From Thermoanaerobaculales bacterium (GTDB lineage: Bacteria > Acidobacteriota > Thermoanaerobaculia > Thermoanaerobaculales > Sulfomarinibacteraceae): 23,629 bases of DNA. Below are positions 10,101 through 17,225 of the stretch, one piece after another. Under the pieces are notes generated by a model that made no database searches, was not told where the DNA came from, and saw nothing but the letters and a program-made list of their open reading frames with translations. Location of the stretch: positions 2,575 to 26,203 of the forward strand of contig JAOZPW010000011.1 of NCBI GenBank assembly GCA_029932545.1, in the 5' to 3' direction. The number at the start of each line of letters is the position of its first letter. The stretch's first letter is position 1. The position numbers and the translations under genes are program-made.

Positions 10101-10268
10101 CATTGCGGCAGCGCCGGTAAGACTATGGGCGACCCGGCTACAGGTCTCGAAGGTGCCGGAGTCCCATTCGGTTTTCAGATTCTCGAGACTCTGTTCGAGC
10201 TCCTTGATGAAGTTTCCGGCATCGTCACAGAAGAATTCGAGGAACTCACCGCGGTCAAAAGACTCCAT
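7167..10268 (-). CDS. cheA: Hybrid chemotaxis histidine kinase CheA with three Hpt domains and C-terminal receiver (ChpA/PilL-like)
   Basis: Predicted 1033-residue cytoplasmic kinase. Three Hpt domains are visible: His48 (AHSLTGAAAMM), His234 (FFHTMAGSAATVG) and His346 (IHTLKGISDTVGY); only the third keeps the usual Lys of HxLKG. A dimerisation segment begins near 438 (VPARRLDILMNLVGELVINR). The ATPase domain has the N-box at Asn632 (HLVRNAVAHGIE), G1 DDGRGLDP (672-679) and G2 GRGMGLSAV (718-726). A CheW-like domain spans about 755-895. The C-terminal receiver (about 913-1025) has Asp919/Asp920, Asp963 and Lys1015. The multi-Hpt plus receiver layout is typical of type IV pilus and alternative-function CheA proteins such as ChpA/PilL, not flagellar CheA. 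The ATG follows GGAGAGGAG by 8 nt and lies 3 nt after the cheR stop. The fused receiver may be a phosphate sink or an extra output (inference). Confidence 0.96.
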   Translation of the reverse strand: MESFDRGEFLEFFCDDAGNFIKELEQSLENLKTEWDSGTFETCSRVAHSLTGAAAMMRLSVVSGISASLELLLEFGRDQAGRGEGETCFGSLSEILPILRLSIENVCSEDGGKEDPADLARWSEEVKQRFSEDAAEFLGPVEESRVQIEGGMTPTDGNEEPEGADPDDYPSDVKMTPVTEDELRAWLAAGDSDLIDLLREEISDHLDMAGRWVQEINDLPLTHPTWGEVGRFFHTMAGSAATVGLDEFGGRSRLIEESIGLAETDPDMSIDNVKSVTMTTLQTILAVIERRKAHVDIQIPQVDAETLADFRDESDDLFERIEDELVNLEGGADLGSALEGVFRWIHTLKGISDTVGYTSLAAGAHRIEQQLDKVLQNPDDADSADFGERLLHAMDRLRHLGRAPRVADQEVQTIDDLLMGRAAGQQTEEGEGAGVSATLRVPARRLDILMNLVGELVINRTRMALQLESLADLRGSLKSSQDRLVSLVEGYRQRYEFRDIETDVRGKGSSEVSLGFSGMEFDRYDDLNILSRSLIEISTDTSEIMVELERIFGSFGAETESFQKITNTLQTEITRIRMVPVSRLFRRLSRPLRENARAEGKEIRMEIFGGDVEIDRAVLERLYGCLVHLVRNAVAHGIETVEQRRTAGKSEVGVLRLTAFQEGDAVTITVHDDGRGLDPEKVKEAAAGLGLEVDRSEVEQLIFRPGLSTRDVSGQLAGRGMGLSAVHEVVSRLNGRTTVETTEGRGTTFSLTVPTTLAIHQALLVAVGGEIFALPLSGIDEVTTVRASHIQQTPEGPLLVLRGEAISFHVLANLIGSSSIDEDKPKEHPAVVVRAGNQRVALMVDRILAREEIVLKPLGHIFENHPFLSGAALAGDGSVNLVLELAGLLAQDHTLELVAPAAAVRRMEREQLPLVLVVDDSLSVRRTAERLLENSGVEAVTARDGVEAIELMRQRRFDLVITDLEMPRLNGYELIATIRRNPETKDLPVVVLSSRASEKHRKHAASVGATGYLTKPLSREDIVKWLPEPRLPS

Positions 10269-10271
10269 GGC

Positions 10272-11135
10272 CTAACTCCTCTCCGTCGGTTGGGTGACCC
10301 GGTAGCACACGGCATCTGGGGTCGCCATCGACCGCCACCGTGTCGAATGAAGACCCGGAAACTCACTGTGACCGAGGAACAGTGCCCCATCGGTTGCAAC
10401 ACAATGAGTAAAGTGGTTCAGAATTGTTCGCACGGTCTCCTCCTGGAAATAAATCAGCAGGTTGCGGCAGAAGATGATGTCGAATGGGCCTGGCGGGGGC
10501 GGTCCGGAGAGATTGTGCGGCGCCGCTCGAACGATTCGCCGCAATTCCGGGATCGCCCTCCATCTGTCCGCGCCGAGGTCTTCAAAGAACCGGCCCCTTC
10601 GAGCCTTGCTGACGCCGTCCAACTCTCGACTGGTGAAAACACCTTCTTCAACTCGTTTGATGGCGGCCAGATTGACGTCGGTTGCCAGAATCTCCAGGTC
10701 CCATGCCTCCGGAAGGGTAATCCCCTCAAGCAGAATCATGGCCAAAGAGTAGGGTTCCGCCCCGATTGAACATCCGGCGGACCACAAGCGAAATCGAAAG
10801 GCGCCGGATCTGCGCCGAGTTTCCACCAGCTGGGGCAGCATGGTTTCAGCGAACAGATCCATTTGTGGTGGGTTGCGAAAAAAAGACGTCTCGGTGATGG
10901 TGACCAACTCGGTCAGTTGCCGCCTTTCCGGACCGTCGAACTCGAGACGAGCCAACAGTTCCGAAGGGCACATTCCGGTCTCCGTGAGGATTTGATTGAT
11001 CCTCGCCATCAGAAATTCGCCCCTGGCGCCGGTAGTACGGAAGCCAAGATGTGCCCCGACCCACCGAAGAACTTCTCCTTCGTCCGCCCCGGGTAGACCA
11101 CGTCTCCCTCCGGGCGGCAGTGGGCCGGCGGGCAC
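10272..11135 (-). CDS. cheR: Chemotaxis protein methyltransferase CheR (PilK position)
   Basis: Predicted 287-residue SAM-dependent methyltransferase that methylates receptor glutamates, opposing CheB. Evidence is TETSFFR (81-87), the SAM-binding SAGCSIGAEPYSLAM (from 119), ILATDVN, and FDIIFCRNLLIYF followed by LFLGHSEF. The usual GEEPYS is GAEPYS here. The GTG at 11135 is chosen because it lies 7 nt after the receptor stop with GAGG at good spacing; an ATG at 11174 would add 13 residues, overlap the receptor gene by 32 nt and has no ribosome binding site. The first ~20 residues from GTG are Pro/Gly/Arg-rich and precede the helical CheR N-terminal domain. No tetratricopeptide tail is present. 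Confidence 0.92.
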   Translation of the reverse strand: MPAGPLPPGGRRGLPGADEGEVLRWVGAHLGFRTTGARGEFLMARINQILTETGMCPSELLARLEFDGPERRQLTELVTITETSFFRNPPQMDLFAETMLPQLVETRRRSGAFRFRLWSAGCSIGAEPYSLAMILLEGITLPEAWDLEILATDVNLAAIKRVEEGVFTSRELDGVSKARRGRFFEDLGADRWRAIPELRRIVRAAPHNLSGPPPPGPFDIIFCRNLLIYFQEETVRTILNHFTHCVATDGALFLGHSEFPGLHSTRWRSMATPDAVCYRVTQPTERS

Positions 11136-11142
11136 GCCGGCC

Positions 11143-13491
11143 TCAGCCCTCAACCTTGAACTCGGCAACTGCATTCGTCAGGTCTTCGGACAGGCCCACG
11201 AGAGAGTCGGTCGTCTGCCGGGTCTGTTCCACGCCTGTAACAGCCTGCTTGGAAACGTCCGACACGACGCCCATTGCTTTCACGACCTCCTCGGCGCCGC
11301 GAACCTGTTGTTTCGCCGCCAGGGTGATTTCTTGTACCAGGTCGGCTGCTTTGGTTGACACTTCGGCAATTTGATCCAGTGCCGAACCGGCGTCATTCAC
11401 AATACCGACCTGGCTTTCCACGTCCTGGGTCACCTGATCCATCGCGCGCACCGACTCGCCTGTCTCGGTCTGAATTGCCGAAACCAGCTCTTCGATTTCA
11501 CGTGCCGCTTCGGCGCTCCGCTCGGCCAGACGTCTGACCTCCTCCGCGACGACAGAGAACCCGCGTCCGTGTTCACCAGCCCTGGCGGCCTCGATTGCGG
11601 CGTTGAGGGCGAGCATGTCGGTCTGAGCCGCAATCTTGGTGATGGTCTCGACGATGGTCGAAATCTCCATCGACCGGTCTCCGAGACGCTTGATCTGACG
11701 AAGCGTCGATAGCACCGACGAGCGAATGCCGTCCATCCCTTCGACGACCTGACCAACCTTCTGTTGGCCCTCGGTTGCGCTTTCCCGGGCTCGGTTTGAT
11801 GCCACGGCCGTCGCTTCCGCGTTATTGGCCACCTGTTCGATGTTGATCGCCATCTCCTGGACCGCACTGGTCGTATTGGTAATATCCTCGAGCTGGCGCT
11901 GAGAACCGGTCGAGAGGGATTCCGACCCGGCCTGAATCTGATTGGCCGCAGAGGACACGCGCATCGAAGAGTCACGAATTTTTCCGATAACCTCCGACAT
12001 ATTCTCGAACATCAGGTTGATCGCATCCGCCACGTTGCCGATGATGTTCTCAGAAACTTTCGCTTCAGAGGTGAGATCACCGTCGGCGGCGTCGGATACA
12101 ACTACGAGGAGATCCTGAATGTCCCGCTGCAGTTCGAGGCGTTCTTCATCCGATTGAATCAGAGTCAGAACCTGGTCGAGTGTGTTGTTGATCTGGCCCG
12201 CAACAAACCCCATTTCATCCTCGGACATGACCTGGCAACGAGCCTTGTAATCACCCTCGGCAACCATGCCCATCGTCTTGGCCACATCGTCGACAGGACG
12301 AATGACCAGGTATCGCAGGGCATAGACCAGGGCAACGACAAGCAGGGCCACACCGAGGAGCGCCAAGCCGGCCGTAATCAGCCGAGTCTTGCGTGCAGCG
12401 GCGACGGTGAGTGTCTCATCCATCGAAAGCACAACCGAGCCGACCGAATTGCCCGAGAAATCGGTCAAGGGGAAGGTGGCATGCCGCCATGACTGCCCTT
12501 CAATTTCTTGGCTTTGCAGTCCAAATCCGCCGTTATTCTCTGCGAGGTTGCCGACAACACTTGCCGGAAGAGCACGACCATAATCGGCGTCCGAAGCGTC
12601 GAAATAAACGAATTGGCCGTAACGCCCTTCTTCCCCGGACTCGAGAACACGGGCAGCAAGATTCCAGGCGATGTCATCGACGATCTTCTGGGTCAGGAAG
12701 AAGGTCACCTTCATGCCAGTGCGTGCCGCGGCGTCGTTGAGAGGATCGCCGATGCCGCCGCCAAACTCCACCGTGCCGACGTGTTCGCCACGGTTAAAAA
12801 CCGGGACGACACCACGGAGACCCGGACCACCACGCCCCATCTCGAGGCCCATGACAGCCTGAGGTTGTTCATACCCTGCAAGTGCGCCGTTGGCGGCAAG
12901 AACCGTGAAACGGAAACTGGAGAGATCGTCTCCAAAGGCGCCGAGGGTCCACCCTGCGCCATCGGGATCGGTCGAGTGAACGCGGAAGAAGGACCGGGCC
13001 TGCGGAATGTGGAACTGGAACTGTCCCAGACCGTAGGTGTCGTGCTGTTGATGGTAGATCGGCGCCGTCAGATTTCGCAGTCGGGTCATCGACGGATTGG
13101 CTGCAATTTGTCGCAGAGTGGCCGGGTCGTTGATCCGGACCGGTTCCCCCTGTGCCTGTTCCAACTGTCCCTGGCGTTCGTAGAGTGGACCAAGTTCTGC
13201 CACTGCGTTGGCGAAGAGCTGTTGAATCTCGGGATTCTCGGCCATTTCAGCGGCCAGCCGTTGGTTACCACGGGTTGCCACGTCCATCAGGCCGAGCAAG
13301 GTTCCATGAGCCGTTTCGAGCTGGTTCCTGACCTGCTCCTCGTAGCGGGCATTCTGGGTGGCAATCAGGTAGATCGTCGTTCCGCCCAGAACGAAGATTG
13401 CCACCAGGCTGACTGCGATCGCCAGCTTGCGGCCCAGGGTGAGACCCTTTCGAGCCTCTTGAGACTGATCGTGAGTTTCAGACGTGGCCAT
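11143..13491 (-). CDS. Methyl-accepting chemotaxis protein with dCache_3-like sensor (PilJ position)
   Basis: Predicted 782-residue inner-membrane chemoreceptor. TM1 is at about 23-44, a large periplasmic domain at about 45-365 and TM2 at about 370-395. The sensor shows the LGQFQFHIPQARSFFRVHS, FGDDLSSFRF, GLEMGRGGPGLRGVVPVF and GTVEFGGGIG motifs that I associate with the dCache_3 family. HAMP follows at about 396-447, with a second HAMP-like unit (about 457-505). The signalling domain (about 510-780) has the conserved hairpin tip around 615-665 (IAAQTDMLALNAAIEAARAGE, GRGFSVVAEEVRRLAERS). There is no NWETF-type CheR-tethering pentapeptide; it ends NAVAEFKVEG. The ATG is preceded by AAAGGAG with 6-nt spacing. 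It occupies the PilJ slot but its sensor is not recognisably PilJ-type. Ligand unknown. Confidence 0.95.
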   Translation of the reverse strand: MATSETHDQSQEARKGLTLGRKLAIAVSLVAIFVLGGTTIYLIATQNARYEEQVRNQLETAHGTLLGLMDVATRGNQRLAAEMAENPEIQQLFANAVAELGPLYERQGQLEQAQGEPVRINDPATLRQIAANPSMTRLRNLTAPIYHQQHDTYGLGQFQFHIPQARSFFRVHSTDPDGAGWTLGAFGDDLSSFRFTVLAANGALAGYEQPQAVMGLEMGRGGPGLRGVVPVFNRGEHVGTVEFGGGIGDPLNDAAARTGMKVTFFLTQKIVDDIAWNLAARVLESGEEGRYGQFVYFDASDADYGRALPASVVGNLAENNGGFGLQSQEIEGQSWRHATFPLTDFSGNSVGSVVLSMDETLTVAAARKTRLITAGLALLGVALLVVALVYALRYLVIRPVDDVAKTMGMVAEGDYKARCQVMSEDEMGFVAGQINNTLDQVLTLIQSDEERLELQRDIQDLLVVVSDAADGDLTSEAKVSENIIGNVADAINLMFENMSEVIGKIRDSSMRVSSAANQIQAGSESLSTGSQRQLEDITNTTSAVQEMAINIEQVANNAEATAVASNRARESATEGQQKVGQVVEGMDGIRSSVLSTLRQIKRLGDRSMEISTIVETITKIAAQTDMLALNAAIEAARAGEHGRGFSVVAEEVRRLAERSAEAAREIEELVSAIQTETGESVRAMDQVTQDVESQVGIVNDAGSALDQIAEVSTKAADLVQEITLAAKQQVRGAEEVVKAMGVVSDVSKQAVTGVEQTRQTTDSLVGLSEDLTNAVAEFKVEG

Positions 13492-13519
13492 GTCACTCTC
13501 CTTTGTGATTCCTGAGTTT

Positions 13520-14008
13520 CTACTGTTTAGCGGCGATGGCGGTTGTCCCCCAACCGGCTGTCACCGCTGTCTCGACGGTTTCCATCATGTGGTTGACGTC
13601 GAGGACCGCAATAGCCTGGTCCTCAACGACAATAGTTTTTCGAATCAACCCTTCGCCCTCGTCACCTTCCGCCGGAAGCAGAACAAGACCGAGCGTCGCG
13701 TCGATCGGGACGACCATACGCCCCTCTCCTTCTCCGACGATGAAGCCGATCGCCTCCTTGTTGGATGCATAAGGAGCATCATCGTCGATTTCGAGGAGGG
13801 TGTTGATATGGAGAACCGGCAGGATATCTCCATGATGATTAATGACACCGCCAACCACAGACGCCGTGGCGGGAACCCGGGTCTTGGCCGGGACCTCAAT
13901 CACCTCGGCGACATCGGCAACCGAGACGGCGAAGAGTTGTGTATGCCGCCGGAAGAGAAAATGAGTCTCGGCGGCTCCTTCGGGGGAGGAGATTTCATCA
14001 GTGGTCAT
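13520..14008 (-). CDS. cheW: CheW-like coupling protein (PilI position)
   Basis: Predicted 162-residue single-domain CheW. It shows HFLFRRHTQLFAVSVADVAEVIEVP, then GGVINHHGDILPVLHINTLL (the CheW GxxxxRGxxxPVxDL core, with RG replaced by HG), IGFIVGEGEGRMVVPIDATLG, and a final strand IAVLDVNHMM. It physically couples the chemoreceptor to CheA. The ATG overlaps the stop of the upstream receiver gene by ATGA, and the start has no clear ribosome binding site of its own, so translational coupling is likely. It lies 28 nt upstream of the receptor gene. Confidence 0.9.
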   Translation of the reverse strand: MTTDEISSPEGAAETHFLFRRHTQLFAVSVADVAEVIEVPAKTRVPATASVVGGVINHHGDILPVLHINTLLEIDDDAPYASNKEAIGFIVGEGEGRMVVPIDATLGLVLLPAEGDEGEGLIRKTIVVEDQAIAVLDVNHMMETVETAVTAGWGTTAIAAKQ

Positions 14009-14364
14009 AAGAGCCGCCGAGCGACGCCAAGAAATTCGCCGGCATCAAATGGCTTGGTCACATAGGCATCCGCACCCTGTTTCTCACCCCAAAATTTGTC
14101 GGATTCTCCACCTTTCGTGGTGCAGAGGATGATCGGGATGTTTTTGGTGCCGTCAGCCTTCTTGAGTTTACGGCAGGCCTTGAAGCCGTCCATGTCCGGC
14201 ATGATCACGTCGAGTACTATCAGAGCGGGGACTTCTTTGGCCGCCACTTCAAGCGCCTGTGTTCCATTTTCCGCAATCAGGAAGCTGTAGCCCAGGGGCT
14301 GCAAGGCCTTTTTGATGATCTCCTGTTCGGTTCGTACGTCATCAACGATGAGAATAGTTGGCAT
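14005..14364 (-). CDS. Single-domain CheY-like response regulator (PilH-like)
   Basis: Predicted 119-residue stand-alone receiver with all active-site residues: Asp8/Asp9 (ILIVDDVR), Asp52 (VLDVIMPDMDG), Thr82 (CTTKGG) and Lys104 (TKPF). The stretch STK/TTKGGESDKFWGEKQGA with a Trp after the beta4 strand resembles PilH-type receivers of twitching chemosensory systems. It is probably the phosphoryl target of the hybrid CheA, either as output or as phosphate sink. GGGAG precedes the ATG by 7 nt; the gene starts 12 nt after the REC-PATAN-REC stop and overlaps cheW by ATGA. Confidence 0.92.
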   Translation of the reverse strand: MPTILIVDDVRTEQEIIKKALQPLGYSFLIAENGTQALEVAAKEVPALIVLDVIMPDMDGFKACRKLKKADGTKNIPIILCTTKGGESDKFWGEKQGADAYVTKPFDAGEFLGVARRLL

Positions 14365-14376
14365 TGGTTTCTCCCT

Positions 14377-16092
14377 TTAGGTGTTGTTGCCACCTGAGCC
14401 TCCGGTCTGGAGAGGTGGTGTGGCGTCTGAGGTTGTGGTTGCGAATAATTCTGTCAGTTGTTCGGCGAAGAATGGCTTCGGAAGGAAACCGTTGAACCCC
14501 ACGCGATACAGTTGGCGGATCTCAGCGTCATCGAGGTCCTCGCTCATTCCGACGATCCGAAGCGACTGGAACTCCCCGGACTGCCGCAGGAGTTTCACGA
14601 GTTTGGTGGTATCGAAGCCATCAAGATGAACTTCAATAAGAATGGTGTCGGGCTGGAAAATCTTGATCAGATAAGGAACCCGGTTGAAGCTGTCACTCTG
14701 GCAGCGGATTTCAACGCCGGAGTGTAAATTGGTCAGAATTTCGGTCACCGCCGGACAGAGGCCCTCTCCATCCGAATCCACCACCAGGACTCGCCGGAGT
14801 TGCCGTTCGCTGATCTCCCCTCTCCGTTGTTTGAGTCGAACGACCTCGGCCCCGAGGAGGCGGTAGAGAACCTGGCACACCTCGAAGGCGGTGGAATTCA
14901 TCTGGTGGACGATATCCCGTACCGTCTTTTGGCCATCGACGAGATCGAAGATCTTCGACTCCAGAGGGGTCAGAGACAGGCGGGCAGAAAGGTGTGCAGA
15001 GCCGCTGCTCCGAACAATCGTGACATCGACTGAGGGAATGACACTTTCAATGATATGCCAGGCATCGGTCCGCCGGAGGCGTTCCATCCGGAGCTCGTCG
15101 ATGTCGAGGTCGAATCCGAGGGAGAGGCCCTCCTCCGGACGGTCGTCGGAACTCTCTACCCGGAACTGAAGTTCGGGTTCCTCCATGGCTTCGAGAAGAG
15201 CAGTGACGGAGATTTCCCGCGCCAGACTACGTGCGGCATCGGGATCCAGAAGATCCGCATCCACCAAAGCGGCCACTGCGGATCTTTCCCCGACCTTTTG
15301 CTGTTCTACGGCGTCTCGAAGGCCCCGACCAGGGACATCGGTGAGCCGGCTGATCACTCGGTCCGCTTCAAAAAATGTCCTATGGGGAATGGAATAGGCC
15401 ACCCGCCCGCCGTCCAACCAGACGACAAGGCTCAGGCCGTCCCGGTCGGCCAACTCTATCATTCCGGTGAGACCATCTCGTTCGCAGGCGGCAAAAACGT
15501 CTTCCAGAGAAACCAATCGGGTCGAACCTGCGAGCAACAGGGATTTCGATGAGTCCTGGGATTCCACCTTGACCATGCCCATGGTGTGGCGGATCTTAGC
15601 CGGGATTGCCTGCCACTGCTTATCGTCCAGTCGGTTGGAGACCAGGGTCGCCAGAGTCGGAAGAAATGCGACCCGCCCACCACTGCCTTCGGACTTGCCG
15701 GTCATCGGGGCGGCCTTCCGGGTGATCTCCAGAACGTGTTCCACCACGGAAGTCAAGACGACTGGCGTGAAAGGCTTGGTCAAGAAATCTACGACGTTGG
15801 ACAGATCCATATAGAGTTTTCGAATATCCGCGCCCTTTGCGGAAATCATCAGGATCGGAATAGACGCCGTTTCGGCGTTTTCGAGGAGGGAACGACAGAT
15901 TTCAGTTCCGCGCCCGTCCGGAAGGATATAGTCGAGGAGAATCAGATCCGGTCGAAATATCGGAACTTTGTGGAGGGCCTCTGCCTTGTTTTCCGCGAGC
16001 TCCGTACGATAGCCTTCTCGTTTGAGGACCCGTTCCGCGAGCTTGCGAATCGTCAAGCTGTCGTCCACGATCAGGATTCGTCGTTCTTTCAC
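14377..16092 (-). CDS. PatA-like response regulator: REC - PATAN/DUF4388 - helical linker - degenerate REC (PixG/PilG position)
   Basis: Predicted 571-residue cytoplasmic regulator. REC1 (about 4-122) is complete: Asp10/Asp11, Asp54 (LILLDYILPDGRG), Ser84, Lys106. A PATAN/DUF4388-like module follows at about 185-330 (RLVSLEDVFAACERDGLTG, WLDGGRVAYSIPHRTF), then a predicted helical region (about 340-425, LTPLESKIFDLVDGQKTVRDI) resembling the DUF4388-associated winged helix. REC2 (about 433-550) is degenerate: the acidic pair reads VDSD and the phospho-acceptor is Glu487 (ILIEVHLDGFD), while Lys539 is kept. The GTG start overlaps the upstream stop as GTGA and follows GGAGGG by 8 nt; the open frame extends further upstream but runs antiparallel in sense to the neighbouring gene and looks non-protein-like. 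PatA-type regulators occupy the same first position in cyanobacterial pix/tax operons. Confidence 0.88.
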   Translation of the reverse strand: MKERRILIVDDSLTIRKLAERVLKREGYRTELAENKAEALHKVPIFRPDLILLDYILPDGRGTEICRSLLENAETASIPILMISAKGADIRKLYMDLSNVVDFLTKPFTPVVLTSVVEHVLEITRKAAPMTGKSEGSGGRVAFLPTLATLVSNRLDDKQWQAIPAKIRHTMGMVKVESQDSSKSLLLAGSTRLVSLEDVFAACERDGLTGMIELADRDGLSLVVWLDGGRVAYSIPHRTFFEADRVISRLTDVPGRGLRDAVEQQKVGERSAVAALVDADLLDPDAARSLAREISVTALLEAMEEPELQFRVESSDDRPEEGLSLGFDLDIDELRMERLRRTDAWHIIESVIPSVDVTIVRSSGSAHLSARLSLTPLESKIFDLVDGQKTVRDIVHQMNSTAFEVCQVLYRLLGAEVVRLKQRRGEISERQLRRVLVVDSDGEGLCPAVTEILTNLHSGVEIRCQSDSFNRVPYLIKIFQPDTILIEVHLDGFDTTKLVKLLRQSGEFQSLRIVGMSEDLDDAEIRQLYRVGFNGFLPKPFFAEQLTELFATTTSDATPPLQTGGSGGNNT

Positions 16093-17225
16093 TGTGATGA
16101 CCCTCCGCTCCCTTCGTTGTTCCACTCCACGACAAGGGCTGCACCGGAATGAACGGAGGTGCCGAGTCTCAGGAGGTCCGGAAGACAACCTCCTTCGGCA
16201 AATTCCAATAGTGCCTTCGTGCGCTCCTTGGGATTTGTCTCTTCGGCTTCGAACCAACCGGCAGGCATCAGTATGAGATGGTCTCCAGCCGTCAGTTTCA
16301 CCCGTCTTTCCTTGCCCGAGGGAGAATCCCTTGTCCCGGTCAGGGCGATGCCGGGGCTTCGCGTCAGACCCACCGGGGGCAGTCTCCTGGTGTTGACCAG
16401 CCAAAGGTCGAGATCCCCGGTCAGCAGGACTTCGAGAGTCTGCACCGACCGTCGAAAAATAAGGAGGGCGGGCCGATAGAATTCTTCCCAACCCAGGATG
16501 GAACGGGCCACTTCGACGAATTTCGTCGTGAACGAGGCATTGGTTTGTCGCGCCTCGATACATTGACATACCAATGCCTGGGTAAAAAGGGCATGTTCTC
16601 TGGCGTCGAGTCCCTTGAGGCCCGCCTCGGTGGCATGCAGGACGGTGACATCTTCACTTCCTGGACAGCCTCCAAAAAACGGATAGGGCTTGTCCCTGCC
16701 GGGGATGACGGAGACCTTCAACCCGGAATCACCCGGAGCGCACAATTCGAGTTTGGCAAGCCGGCTCTTGAAGGCCAACCCTCGAAAGGTCTCCGATTTC
16801 TGCGTGTCCAGTTGACCAAAAGTCTCCTCGACCCTTGAGCGGGAAAGGGAGGGGGCACCGAGGTGACCAAGGGCATACCGAACTTGTGCCACGACAGCCG
16901 AACCCGCGTTTTTCTCGGAACCGACTACAACGTGCGGAATCGTGAGTTCGTTGAGACAGACCTCCTGAAGGTCATTTAAAGCTCCGACCACCGCAACGAT
17001 TCCGGTTGGTGGAAAACCAGCCAGCAGGGCTTCCATGATTGGTTGAGTGAGTAGTTTCTTGCCAGTGACGACCAGTACATCGACCGATGTGTCGGTGGGC
17101 TCGGTCGGTCGGCAGAGGAAGTGGTCTCCCAGAACTGCTTCGAGCTGCTTCTGGGTTTCCTGGTGGAGATAGCCTTCATCACCGACGATCCCCAAGATGA
17201 CGGAGGCTTCACCCGGTCGAGTCAA
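16089..17225 (-). CDS. Degenerate receiver + PPM/SpoIIE-like pseudo-phosphatase protein (proposed)
   Basis: Predicted 378-residue cytoplasmic protein with no certain family. Residues about 8-122 have the alternating strand/helix rhythm of a receiver (ILGIVGDEGY, VDVLVVTGKK, GIVAVVGALND, IPHVVVG) but lack the phospho-acceptor Asp and Lys. Residues about 170-370 line up with the SpoIIE/RsbU PPM phosphatase pattern: FFGGC for GGDF, VTVLHATEAGLKGLDA for the DvsGHGxxAA strand-helix, a long helix, PALLIFRRSVQTLEVLLTGDLDLWLV, RSPGIALTG, and AGDHLILMPAGWFEAEE for GDxLxLYTDGxxEA. The metal-binding aspartates are replaced in each motif, so phosphatase activity is unlikely. The TTG start overlaps the previous stop as TTGA and follows GGGAG by 6 nt. 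By analogy with RssB (receiver plus inactive PPM), a binding or adaptor role is possible; this assignment is inference. Confidence 0.65.
   Translation of the reverse strand: MTRPGEASVILGIVGDEGYLHQETQKQLEAVLGDHFLCRPTEPTDTSVDVLVVTGKKLLTQPIMEALLAGFPPTGIVAVVGALNDLQEVCLNELTIPHVVVGSEKNAGSAVVAQVRYALGHLGAPSLSRSRVEETFGQLDTQKSETFRGLAFKSRLAKLELCAPGDSGLKVSVIPGRDKPYPFFGGCPGSEDVTVLHATEAGLKGLDAREHALFTQALVCQCIEARQTNASFTTKFVEVARSILGWEEFYRPALLIFRRSVQTLEVLLTGDLDLWLVNTRRLPPVGLTRSPGIALTGTRDSPSGKERRVKLTAGDHLILMPAGWFEAEETNPKERTKALLEFAEGGCLPDLLRLGTSVHSGAALVVEWNNEGSGGSSQ

Noticed and set aside
9885..10769. + strand open frame of 294 codons spanning the cheA/cheR junction
   Set aside because: Antisense to two well-supported genes and their ribosome binding site.
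12508..13515. + strand open frame of 335 codons opposite the chemoreceptor sensor domain
   Set aside because: Antisense shadow of the receptor gene; no protein-like motif.
16093..16569. In-frame upstream extension of the REC-PATAN-REC gene
   Set aside because: It overlaps the preceding gene completely, reads as low-complexity Arg/Ser/Gly-rich sequence, and the GTG at 16092 has a ribosome binding site and a GTGA junction.
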